Part shown: piece by piece, positions 55,019 to 64,000 of the stretch
How positions within the stretch are numbered: position 1 is the stretch's first letter
Layout: every line of letters begins with the position of its first letter
Assembly: GCA_958299035.1 (NCBI GenBank)
Contig: CATQJL010000316.1
Coordinates: forward strand, 30,693,441-30,757,440
Length of the DNA stretch: 64,000 nt
Reading direction: 5' to 3'
Source of the DNA: Cylicocyclus nassatus
Taxonomy: Eukaryota; Nematoda; Chromadorea; Rhabditida; Strongylidae
Made by a program: the position numbers and the translations under genes
The notes under the pieces: generated by a model
Told to the model about the DNA's origin: nothing
The model's database searches: none
The model's input: only the letters and a program-made list of their open reading frames with translations

Positions 55019-57226
55019 AAAATTGTCACCGATTTTCATTGTTGTGCGGCGTATGTCATTTCCGCTTATGCTCTTTCACGTAGTACCAGTCGTTTTATTA
55101 AGAGTGAGATTACTATTATGGATTAAGAGTGGGTAGCGTTTTGTTATTAGCTAAAGATGCAGCTAAAATGCTGGAAGTCGTTGTTCAATTCCTTTGAAAT
55201 GTCATCCGTTTTTCATTTCTGTAAGTTTTGATGACAAAGTGCGAACCTGTCAGCATCGACTTAGAATGTCGATTTCTGTAATACCAGCAATAAAATCACA
55301 CTGTCAACAGTGAGCACTCTCTTGCCAGAGAAATAAGTGTTTTTGCACTTTTAGCGGAATATTTTACTCGCGTATGCACTAAAGAATTCATGAACACACA
55401 CGGACAAAGACACAAAATGTTAGCAGCAGAACACAAGTTTTTTTTTTTCAGTAAAAGTGACACTGCTGACAATGTGAATTTCTTACATCATTTTCAAGGA
55501 AATGCAAAATAAACGGCAATCTAAGGAATCGAACTACGACGTCCAGCTCCACAGTCTAAGGCAATATTATCCATTGCATCAATGGGCCACTTACCTTGCT
55601 TGGCGGCTCCGGTATTCCTCTGTAAATCTTTCAGTGTGACCACATTGCAGGAATGCAAATTAGATTTCACCGTCTGGAGACGGTATAAGCGATATACATC
55701 GCCTACGAAATCGTCACTTGGGATCATTCCTGTAAGATGTAATACATCGTTCTGGGGTAAACATAACATAGAGGCCCTGTCACGCACAATGAGCATAATT
55801 CTCGTGATGAACATGTCAAGCAACCCCTATAGAGTGATTTTATAGAATTTTCTTTGCTTTCTACTTTTAATGGTAGGCCACTCAAGTGAAAGGTCATCTT
55901 GGAACATGGTCAACTTACCCTAATTTCACGATTATAGGAAGCGGGGGATTTCTCTTCCAAAATCGAACAGCACGGACAAGCCGAAGGATTTCGCGACCAA
56001 ATAAGCATATACACTGCTGCATATTGCCTGAGAGTATTATGCGGCGTAAGTCTCGTTTCTTGAAGTAGAACGAGACGCTGAGCGGTTCGCTTAAAAAGTC
56101 TCAAAAAAGGTGCATCTTATACTCGTGAAATTGGGGTAGTGCAGTAAGTCAACTGCGTCTTTTGCACTAAATACACTGCTCCATCTTAGTCTTTAGAAAA
56201 CCATGCTCTCAGTGTACTCGTATTTTTCATAGGGGGGCTATCCGATATACTGTTCAAAGGAAATATAAAACTAGGGAAAAATAAAAAAATTTTGAAAAAA
56301 AAGGAGAACCTGTCTACTTTTTAGCAACGATTTCAGAATGGTCTAGATTTCGAGTCATTTGATAAATCAGAATCATTAGCGCCTCAAAACAGGATCTTTC
56401 TAAATTTACTCAGACATGGGTTACGAAAATGGGCAAGTAACTTGCTTATACTTGTACATGAGAAAATTTTCGGGAATTCCCTCTAGTTCTAAAATTTCAT
56501 GGTCATGGGTCAACAAGTTTTGAAAAGTATTCCAAAAATTATTCGGAATGCATGGTTAATGGCACGCGCTTTTATTTAGATGATTTGAGTCCCCACCATT
56601 CCCGAACGGAAATCCTTGGATCGCTACTGCTTCCCAGAGTATTAAAATCTCTCAGCCAATAGTCGAAAAAATGATTGTCTTGCTTTGAACTTTCCAACAT
56701 TGAATGAAGGGATCGCGTCGTAGTTGAATTAACATCTTTATGCTTTTGGGAATTAACGAATAAAGGGTTAGAATTCGAGATGCACAAACTTGAATATCTT
56801 TTGAGATTCAAGAAGAAAGCTTCGGAATTTCTCATACATGAGCTTCTGATTGTGTGTGTTGCTCCAAACTATTCTATACTACATAATTTAGTATCAATAT
56901 GAGTTTGCTTTTGGTCATAAGTTTCGTAAGACGGAGTTGAGCAGCTTTCTGATAGTGAAGCATGTGCCTTATCTTACATTCCAACAGACATGAAACTTGA
57001 AATAATTGTACAACATTCTTTGTCTTTTCAGGCCGATTTAGGCCAGCAGATTATTTTGTGACAACGCTGGTCTTATGCCATAAAGCATTTGTTTGCAAAA
57101 AACTATCTTATCGTTCGCATCAAAATTTTGTAAAAAAGAGCGTGCGTGCGGAGCAAACTTTGGTTTTTTCCAAGCTGGACTGGAGAACTGCATGACTAAT
57201 TCGGAATACCACACACAGTCATCCAA
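55019..57226. other. No protein gene recognised
   Basis: Intergenic stretch before Ly6 copy C. Only the tRNA-like fragment at 55515-55588 stands out. Frames of 60-100 aa overlap one another on both strands without domains. Confidence 0.4.
55515..55588 (-). pseudogene. tRNA-like fragment (tRNA pseudogene or SINE head)
   Basis: On the minus strand, GATGCAATGGATAA resembles a D-arm/A-box and AGTTCGATTCC a T-arm/B-box (10 of 11 positions of GGTTCGANTCC), spaced about as in tRNA-Arg. The anticodon stem pairs only partly, the T stem and acceptor stem hardly at all, so it is not a working tRNA. It could be a decayed tRNA gene or the head of a tRNA-derived SINE. Confidence 0.35.
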
Positions 57227-57256
57227 AGCAAACAGCTTTATAAGGCGTAAGGCAAC
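57227..57256 (+). promoter_or_regulatory. Conserved TATA-containing motif upstream of Ly6 copy C
   Basis: Same 30-bp block as for copy B (one difference, GTAAGGCAAC against GTAAGACAAC). It ends 21 nt before the ATG homologous to the starts of A and B. Another in-frame ATG (57257) follows the motif directly. The spacing shared by all three copies argues for 57278 as the start. Confidence 0.65.
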
Positions 57257-57277
57257 ATGCGAAACGCATTTGAGCAA

Positions 57278-60071
57278 ATGACATCGTACGGAATCTTCGC
57301 TGTGCTTTTCGTCTCAGTAGGGGTTGCAACTGCTATTATCAACTGTTACAGCGGTAAGTTACATTTTAAATAGTAGGTCATTTCAAATTCGTTTTTTGTT
57401 TTGCATCATTTTTTTAGGAAACCATAACTCTCTGTTAACTGCATGGGTTTGCCCATAATAAATTTTGTTTGGATGAGGAAATCGTGTAATTTTTAAATAT
57501 AGGTCGAACGCCTTCTGTAAAAAAACAAGTGCCAGAGGTTGAAATGCGAAGAGAAGGACGCTCGAATTTTGGGAGTTATAAGCAAGCTCACCAAAAATCC
57601 GAAAAAGCTACAAAAAATGGTGAAAAAAAACAAGAATATGTGTTTCATCATCTCCCCTATCTAGTTAAGCTAATTCTTTAACGCTGAAATAATGTCCTTA
57701 TGAAAAGTTATGGTTTTTGAAGGAAAGGCCCCCAGTGTTCACGAAAATCTGCTCTCGATCGGCCCGAATTTTGCTTCGCTAAAAAGAGGAGGTCATAATC
57801 TATATTTGTGATTTCGGCTCTCGCTGTGACGTTTTTTAGATTTTTTTAGCATGCTCAGAAAGTGCAAAATCAAAATAATTTTCTTCATTTGTTTCTAACT
57901 TTCGAACTATCTCGTACTAATTCATGTGGAAGGTGTCACTGTAATGTGGCAAAATTTCTCTTTTCAAAAAATACTTCCAGAATTTTTCGTGAACTTGCTT
58001 GAAAAATGCTAATCTTGAGTAATTTCCTTCAATGCTTCTAACTCTCGAATATTCTCATATAAATTAATGGTAGAGGCACAGCTGTGGAAAGCATGGATTC
58101 ATCCCTTAAATAAATAGAGCTTTGATGAAATTCGTTGAGAAGAATGGAGGTTATGATTTTCTGAAAAACTGGTGAATAAACCTTTGAAATGACCTAATAG
58201 AATCGCCCTTATCCCATTGAATCAAGTGTAAATTTTTGCCAAGACGTGATCAACGCTCTGTTTACGATTTAAAAACTCACTATAGTTGATGAGGCAAACC
58301 CTTTCTTTTCTTTGGAAGAGCCAATCTGAGGTGGAGCAAAAAATGCTTCAATATTTTGCTTGAGATATCGACCATTTTTTTGCTCAGATACAAATTCAAA
58401 TATTACCGAAACTAATCCTAAAAAGAATTGTCATTCTAGGACATCAAAGTGCTTCCATCAATTCGCTTTCTCGAACTTACGGTCTGCCTTATTTGGGGCT
58501 AGATGTCGTCGAAAGTGGGAGTGTCCCGCGCGTACAATACAGCAGATACTGAGCCTGTGCATGTAGAGTATGTTAATTTTTGCAGATGCGCGGCGGGACC
58601 TCCCACTTTCGGCGACATTTAGCTACCCCTTTATTTGCCAAAAATTTTCTAGCGTGCCCTTGCGACTTGCGAGCATGCTCCTTATACAGAAATGTTCGCC
58701 GCCGACAATTACGCAAAGATTGTGTGAGTGCACATATGGGATCATAATAATCAATTTTGTTAAGGGAGTAATTCTGATGGAAGCCGACCGAAAGATACAC
58801 AGCCTTGTGACAGTCAGTATTGTACAAGGTACGTTTTGTATCATAGAGGAATGAATTACAGACTAGAGCAAGAAGTTAGTAAAATTACTATAGCTTATAT
58901 AAGTGCAAAAACTAACATGCCCTAATGTTAAAGTTTTTGAGAAATTCCATCAACGGTATAAATATGCTTATTTTGAGGATTTTTGTGAAACTCAATGGAG
59001 TCAATACCTACAATTATGGATGTGATCAAACACAGTTGTGCAAGGTGAGATAATAATTTTCTTGAGAGCCAAAAGTAAGGTACAGTTCTGGTAATTTTCC
59101 AAAATCACTCTACATAAGCAAAATTCCCATGGTAACATGCTTAAGCAGAATCTCTTTCGTAGATCCTATGATGACTGTCATCCTGCCACGACTCGGGATA
59201 AAAATTCACACCTTTGAGCTCAGATGGACATGTTTTTTGAAATCATTTTTGGTGAAGTACGAGAGCAATTGGAAAGATTTCAAAGCTTCCCAGTTATTTT
59301 TATAAAGCGAAACATCAAAACACTTTTTAGAACATCTTCGCTTTCACCTATCATTCAAAATTATCACTCCTTTCAAATCTTTCCGCCATTCGAATTTAGT
59401 CGAGAAAGAATATAAATGGTGGTTTGAAGTACCTGGCTTCCGCTTGTTACGCACGGAAAAGTACCCATTTTTCTATATGTGAACGTCGTTTTCAACTGCG
59501 AATTTCTTTTTCGACTGATTTCCCTAGAACACACATGATGCAACGCTAAAATAACAATTTAATCCAGTATTCTACTTGATTGCAGCCAGAAACTCATAAA
59601 ACTTTGCTATTTTGTGGAGCCCTGAAATGGATGTAGCAGTGGTTGAAAATAGCTATAGTGCCTCATATTTTTGAAACTTCTTTTTCTCCAAACCAATAAA
59701 AATTGAAAAACTTTTGAAAGATGTCGCGTTCGTACGCAACAACCGTGACAAGCTCTAAAATGATTCATCGGCAAAAGCAAACACAGACTTTTTTGGGCTG
59801 CTTTTATAGTCATAGCCCAAGATTGTTCAGCAAGAAATGCAAATTCGAGGGGAGATACAATACGGAAAAGGATGATTTTATAGACACAATAAATCCAAAA
59901 AATTCAACGATGAAGCTAAAAGTTCTATTTTTTAAATTTTAGAGCGAAGGAAGGTTTGTACCTTACGGAGACTCCGAGGTCTACTGCTGTTCTTGGGATC
60001 TGTGCAACTCTTCTTCGAAGTTCTCAGCCTTGTTCGCCCTCTTCATATTTGCTTGCTTCAGCCTCTCTTGA
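57278..60071 (+). CDS. Ly6/uPAR-like small GPI-anchored protein, copy C
   Basis: Four exons: 57278-57353, 58765-58828, 58978-59044 and 59943-60071, giving 111 aa (118 if the in-frame ATG at 57257 is used). Intron phases 1, 2, 0 match A and B, and exon 3 is 67 nt in all. Signal peptide at residues 1 to about 19 (MTSYGIFAVLFVSVGVATA); cysteines at 23, 40, 45, 62, 68, 84, 85 and 90, with YCCSWDLCN giving the CC-x4-CN signature of the Ly6/uPAR three-finger fold. After SSSKF the hydrophobic tail ALFALFIFACFSLS runs to the stop, fitting a GPI-anchor signal. The exon 2 acceptor (TTTTGTTAAG) is weak but gives the expected frame; the loop before Cys40 is longer and charged (SNSDGSRPKDTQ). Intron 1 contains a mariner-type element. 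Ligand and function unknown. Confidence 0.83.
57373..58197. mobile_element. Mariner-type element in intron 1 of Ly6 copy C, 825 bp
   Basis: The left end reads GTAGGTCATTTCAAATTCG and the right end (inverted) TTAGGTCATTTCAAAGG. TA lies at 57371-57372 and 58198-58199. The inner part has a diverged direct repeat (TTCTAACTTTCGAACTATCT / TTCTAACTCTCGAATATTCT). No transposase frame. Confidence 0.7.
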
Positions 60072-60077
60072 AATAAA
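60072..60077 (+). terminator. Polyadenylation signal of Ly6 copy C
   Basis: AATAAA begins at the base after the stop codon. The corresponding positions after copies B and A have weaker variants (AATACA and AATATA further on). Confidence 0.6.
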
Positions 60078-61184
60078 TCTCTGTTTTAAATTTTGCTTGA
60101 TAGTGTTCTTTTGATTAGATTTGAGTGTAAAGAGTTTTGTTTCACCGAATTTTTGCCACCTTTTTGATCCGAAAGTCCTTTAACACATTCACGACAATAC
60201 GGACTTGTGGATCGTACGTGCGCTGCCATTTCGGGCAATACGACCCGCTGATGGGTCGTAAGATTACGGAAGCTCTAGCATCGCCACTTCACGATGGAAC
60301 TCTACGGGTTTTTGGCACATGATGAGGACACCTAGACGAAGTTCCAGCCAGAGTGGTCCGGGCTCGGGATACTGTAATATGATGTTGCGGTTGTTAACCG
60401 TAAATCAAGATGAGACACAGTTTTTTGCGTTATTTATCCAAGGAAGCTCAAATTTTACACACATAGGTTTTGTAGCATGCCGATTACGAAAATGATAGTC
60501 TCAATCTCTCATGAAAATGCGAAACTAAAATAATCTTATTTTTCTAAGAAAAACGTTGAAGTTGCATTTTTTAGCAAAGAGATACATCTGCCAATTAAAC
60601 ATCACATTGCTTCAGGTGACCAGTATGTCAAATTTTTGGTTTTGTGACGTGTTTTTGTAAGGAGAAAATGCATTACTGAAGGAATTTATTCTGCAAAAGG
60701 GCTCTTTAAAAAATTTTTGCCTCTACATTTCTATGCGAGACTAGAGCTTGCCACAGTGACATATGGATTGCCTATGTTATGAAAAAACTCTTACGAACCT
60801 TTTGAAAATAGCTAGACAATAACTAATATTTTTAGGACTAAACTCGAAATTTTTCATTTTTAAATTTTTCAAAATTTTCAATTGCCGTACCTATAAGCTT
60901 ATTTCTCCAAGAGTCGTTGGAAAGTCACTTTTAGGCCGCTATCATGAAGCGCCAGGCCTCTCCTATTCTTTGGAGACAAAAGCCTCGATCAAGGTTCTGA
61001 TCGAACAAATTATTGAATTTTTTGGCTAATCAAGAGCTTTAGCATCAACTTAGTGCACAGAACTGGCACGAGAAAAACAAAAATCAAGTGTCATATTTTC
61101 ATTTTATCGTTCTAAATCTTTGCATCAAATTCTATTTATTGTCCACAAGCCCTCTGCAAAAGCGAAGTACTTCATCACAAAGAG
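60078..61184. other. No gene recognised
   Basis: TTTAACACATTCACGAC at 60177-60193 resembles the left end of the TTAA MITE at 63749 but has no clear right partner. TAGCATGCCGATTACGAAAA near 60474 matches the Helitron/inverted-repeat word. Otherwise plain AT-rich DNA. Confidence 0.4.
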
Positions 61185-61418
61185 CAGGGCTCAGCACGAG
61201 GTAGCTTTCCGGAAATGTAAAGAACGAAGTCCCCTTTTACTTTTCAAAAATTTGCGAAGCCCCCTCTAACCCTTAACCCCAAACGTAAAAAACCCTCAAA
61301 AAACAAAACGCCGAACAAAAAACTTTTGTGTCTTCTTGGCCGCAGTTACGATACCCCCTTTGCTTTTATCCCAAAAACAGTACCCAGCTTGTTTGCAAGC
61401 CACCTCTGCCGAGCCCTG
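61185..61418. mobile_element. hAT-type MITE, 234 bp
   Basis: Ends CAGGGCTCAGCACGAGGTAG and (inverted) CAGGGCTCGGCAGAGGTGGC. Flanking 8-bp sequences ACAAAGAG (61177-61184) and ACAAACAG (61419-61426) form a target duplication with one mismatch. CAGGG(C/G)TC...-type ends and 8-bp duplication are characteristic of hAT elements. Confidence 0.75.
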
Positions 61419-62353
61419 ACAAACAGTAGTAATATCTCAAGCCATTTATAAATTTTCTGTGCAAGGAACAGTGAACACTTACCTTGAGGCAAAGGCAAAA
61501 GGTGCAGTATTTTTGACGCATTTCTAATTTAGACTAAAGAGTTGCAACTCGCTATTTGGCAAGGTGTTAAAGCATTGGCACTTATTCAAAAAAAATTTTG
61601 ACGCTTTTATGGGTAAAACTGTATGTTTAATCATTTGAGATGTCGAGTAGAGAATAAATTAATGGTCTGAATAGATCTAGCAGAACTTTGTCAATACTCC
61701 AGGATCATGAAAACAAATGTTTATAATGTTTATAATAGTGAAAAGTTTAATGCCCACTCTGTGCGGAGCACGGTGCTGTAGGAAATGGCTTCTTTGTTCT
61801 GGAAAAAATATTGGTGCAAAGTTTTACAAAGGTTGCCTGTTCTTGAAGTCAGCGTTTACCCAAAAATTCGCCTCGCATGTTTTTGTTGTTCTGGGGTCTT
61901 TCCGTGGCCCTGACTACATTACAAAGTTCAAATTTCTGGAGAACTGTCTGGAGGGCGCGAACGGAGTTTCTTTTCGTACATGGGTGGGCGGAGCCTGATA
62001 GGATCCGGGCGGGGCTTGGTAGCACTTTGAATATTACAGGCACCTAACTTCCATTCAGAGACAACATTAGAGGACAACAACAACGCAGATGCCCCTCTCC
62101 TGGAGCCTACACTTCGGTATTGACATTAATCGGAGGGGTTGAGATATAGCTTCTACACTGCCTTCAACGCTGACAAGATTTGACATATGCAATAAAAGTT
62201 CAGAGTAACTCCGTTTGCATTTTGAGTGCTTCTAACCGGTCACGGTAATGTTTTTATTGAAGAGGTCTAAGTCAATTTTGAATGGATGGAAGATCAATGC
62301 AATGGTAAAGCGTTGCTTGTATGATTATAGGTCGGATTTGAAATTTTGTGGGA
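61419..62353. other. No gene recognised
   Basis: A 93-aa frame at 61717-61998 has no recognised domain. Nothing else stood out. Confidence 0.4.
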
Positions 62354-62608
62354 ATGACTGACACTAAATCAACTCGAATTTCGTTAGCTGTACTTATAAG
62401 CAGCATATGTGCCCTTGGCTGCGTGCATCTGTTCATTCACAGTAAGTGTTGTTCACTCACGTAAAAGTTATTTTGTGATGAATGCGAAGTTGTATTTGAA
62501 CATTTGCTAACTATTCCAGCACACATGGAACATATGAGAAAAAGCGGGTTCAATTATTGCTTCTCAAAAATTCAGCGTGAATTGGAAAAATTTCTTCTTC
62601 TGCTCTAG
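62354..62608 (+). CDS. Possible two-exon small protein with an N-terminal membrane anchor
   Basis: Exon 1, 62354-62441, codes MTDTKSTRISLAVLISSICA plus GCVHLFIH, a short basic/polar head and a hydrophobic segment (signal anchor or signal peptide). It ends at a strong donor, A|GTAAGT. A fitting acceptor, CTATTCCAG, at 62519 joins an exon that stays in frame for 28 more residues (HMEHMRKSGFNYCFSKIQRE...) to a stop at 62608, for 58 aa in total. The TAG that forms the stop follows a TTCTTCTTCTGCTC tract and could instead be the acceptor of a further exon, so the model may be incomplete. A mariner-type element lies about 150 bp downstream. No family recognised. Confidence 0.3.
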
Positions 62609-62760
62609 AAACTATAGCAATGATGTGAATGGCTGTGCCCAAATTTTCAGGTTTGAGTGAAATGTGTCATTGGGGGCCTTAGGAAATGCCCTTTGGAAAG
62701 CCGCGGTATCGATGCTGTTGCTGTTTCCGACCTTCGCGTGCTTGGCTGTAAAAGCACATA

Positions 62761-63627
62761 TTAGGTTGTTCCGAAAGTTTTGCCCGTTTTTTCAAACTAC
62801 TATAAAACCACGCACAGTAAAGATCTGAGTGAGAATCAACATGCATTCGATGCAGCTTTTGGTTCTCTTTCTTAGGGATACATTTTCGATCCATAATCTT
62901 TTATGATTTTTTTGATAACTGCCAAAATTCTCCACTCGTCAATTTTTTCTATTCAAAGTTGGGCTAATTTTTAAAAGTTTTATTCCAAAGTTCCGGGAAA
63001 GGCTAAGTATAGATCAAACAGAGCAATTCTCGGGCTACAAGAGTTTGTTTTCATATTTTCCTAGTCTGCTGTTTTAAGCTTTAGAAAATTATTTTTTTTC
63101 GGAGGTCTCGTTTTTTGATCAAGCCGTGAAACACGCAACTGCTGCAGATACATGAAAGCTTTTGAAGTTTCTGCGAATTGAAATATGATTCTTATTAAAC
63201 ATTATTTATGCAACATAATCAAGTTCGATTTGCTTTTTGGGATTTCGTTACTTTCACGCGGTAAACGTTATCAAAAAGCCGCGGTTTTTATTACATAAAT
63301 AATTATAACGGAGTTGGTAAACATGATCAGTAATCTAAAATAAGTACAATGCAGCCAAAGGTTTGCTCTACATAGCATTTACCAGCGCTATGTGAAAACT
63401 CAGGATAAAGATTTTTGAGATTCAGGAAAGATTTGACTTAACCGCTAAGCTGCTCAAAAATCCAAGGCGATAAGATTGCAAAGGCAGGGTAGATCAGAGA
63501 GCAAATATAGCTGTAAGAAAGAGGATAAAAATCTGAATTAAATGATATCTAAGTCATCCGTGAATTGGTGTTCTGCGAGTTTTAGTGAGCGATGAAAAAA
63601 ATGGAGAAAACTTTCGGGACAACCTAA
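62761..63627. mobile_element. Mariner-type element, 867 bp
   Basis: Ends TTAGGTTGTTCCGAAAGTTT and (inverted) TTAGGTTGTCCCGAAAGTTT, with TA at 62759-62760 and 63628-63629. The subterminal CCGTTTTTTC / CCATTTTTTTC also match. No open transposase frame. Confidence 0.8.
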
Positions 63628-63748
63628 TACAAGCGCAAGTTGATTACCAAAGACAAAAAAAATTACCACTTGGGGTACGTTTACTTGCGCACCATATCTC
63701 TCTTGAAACTCGAAAGTGCAACTCTTTCTCAGCAAAATTCTCTTTTAA

Positions 63749-63991
63749 CACATTGACGACCGCTTGACACACATGGTGTGTCAAGGCTTGACGCAAAATG
63801 TGTATCGTTGAAATAGCTGCTATTTTGTGTTAAACCCAATCCGGGAGTTTTCTTTAGTGCTGTACCTAGACACAACCTCTCCTGTTTTTGCCAGCACTCC
63901 AGAGTTACTGTAGGTGTACTGTAGATGGAAATGTGCGTGACTTCATCTAAAAAATGATGACCGGTCCGTGAAACGCCTGGTCGTCAATGTG
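63749..63991. mobile_element. piggyBac-like MITE with TTAA target, 243 bp
   Basis: Perfect 13-bp inverted ends CACATTGACGACC, flanked on both sides by TTAA (63745-63748 and 63992-63995), the target of piggyBac elements. Near the left end is a small palindrome, TTGACACACATGGTGTGTCAA. No coding capacity. Confidence 0.8.
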
Positions 63992-64000
63992 TTAAACCTA

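Noticed and set aside
55515..55588. A functional tRNA gene
   Set aside because: The T stem and acceptor stem do not pair, and the anticodon stem pairs only partly. Downgraded to a tRNA-like fragment.
59224..59942. Open frames at 59224-59415 and 59721-59942
   Set aside because: They lie wholly in intron 3 of Ly6 copy C and show no domain.
62354..62608. Cuticle-collagen N terminus
   Set aside because: The hydrophobic N-terminal segment recalled the nematode cuticle-collagen start, but there are no Gly-X-Y repeats and no expected cysteine-flanked pattern downstream.

Overview
The window looks like repeat-rich nuclear DNA of a small invertebrate, most likely a nematode. Points in favour: AT-rich DNA, introns of 44-49 nt in a decayed transposase gene, small secreted cysteine-rich genes in tandem copies, and very many mariner-type inverted-repeat elements with TTAGG...CCTAA ends and TA target duplications. 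The splice acceptors read from the models (tttag, ttaag, caag, tcag, tgag) are looser than the strict TTTTCAG of Caenorhabditis, so it is probably not that genus. No bacterial operon, CRISPR array, rRNA or intact tRNA was seen. Nearly all long ORFs are chance frames or pieces of transposons.

The host genes I can support are three same-strand paralogues of a small Ly6/uPAR-like (three-finger, CC-x4-CN) secreted or GPI-anchored protein: copy A (16070-18389), copy B (21859-24344) and copy C (57278-60071). All have four exons, identical intron phases (1, 2, 0) and the same promoter-like 30-mer whose end lies 21 nt before the ATG. B and C read intact (111 aa, 8 lumenal cysteines). A has lost one cysteine of the hallmark CC pair and its stop codon, and looks like a decaying or diverged copy. 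A and B lie in a direct duplication of roughly 3 kb; C is 33 kb further on.

Left end (0.3-2.9 kb): remains of an autonomous PIF/Harbinger transposon, with a multi-exon transposase carrying two frameshifts on the plus strand and, convergent to it, MADF/Myb-like exons on the minus strand. From 4.6 to 9.2 kb there are four mariner-type elements and a TTAA-flanked palindrome. 12.95-15.46 kb is a Helitron with a 653-bp inverted repeat inside. 26.3-36.6 kb holds two copies of a 1.4-kb element with perfect ends and 8-bp target duplications (hAT-like), with nested mariner and foldback elements between them. 36.6-47.3 kb is a different, somewhat more GC-rich compartment with protein-like but unidentified ORFs, a degenerate 2A-like (DVKHNPGP) peptide, several very short Harbinger-type MITEs and a second, short Helitron. 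49.55-51.03 kb is a 624-bp tandem repeat in about 2.4 near-identical copies, followed by a 2.28-kb inverted repeat with arms of about 1.05 kb. The right end has Ly6 copy C, a 234-bp hAT-type MITE, a mariner-type element and a TTAA-flanked piggyBac-like MITE.

All calls come from reading the sequence; no database or folding program was used. Family names for transposons rest on terminal motifs and target duplications, and exon models on homology between copies and splice signals.
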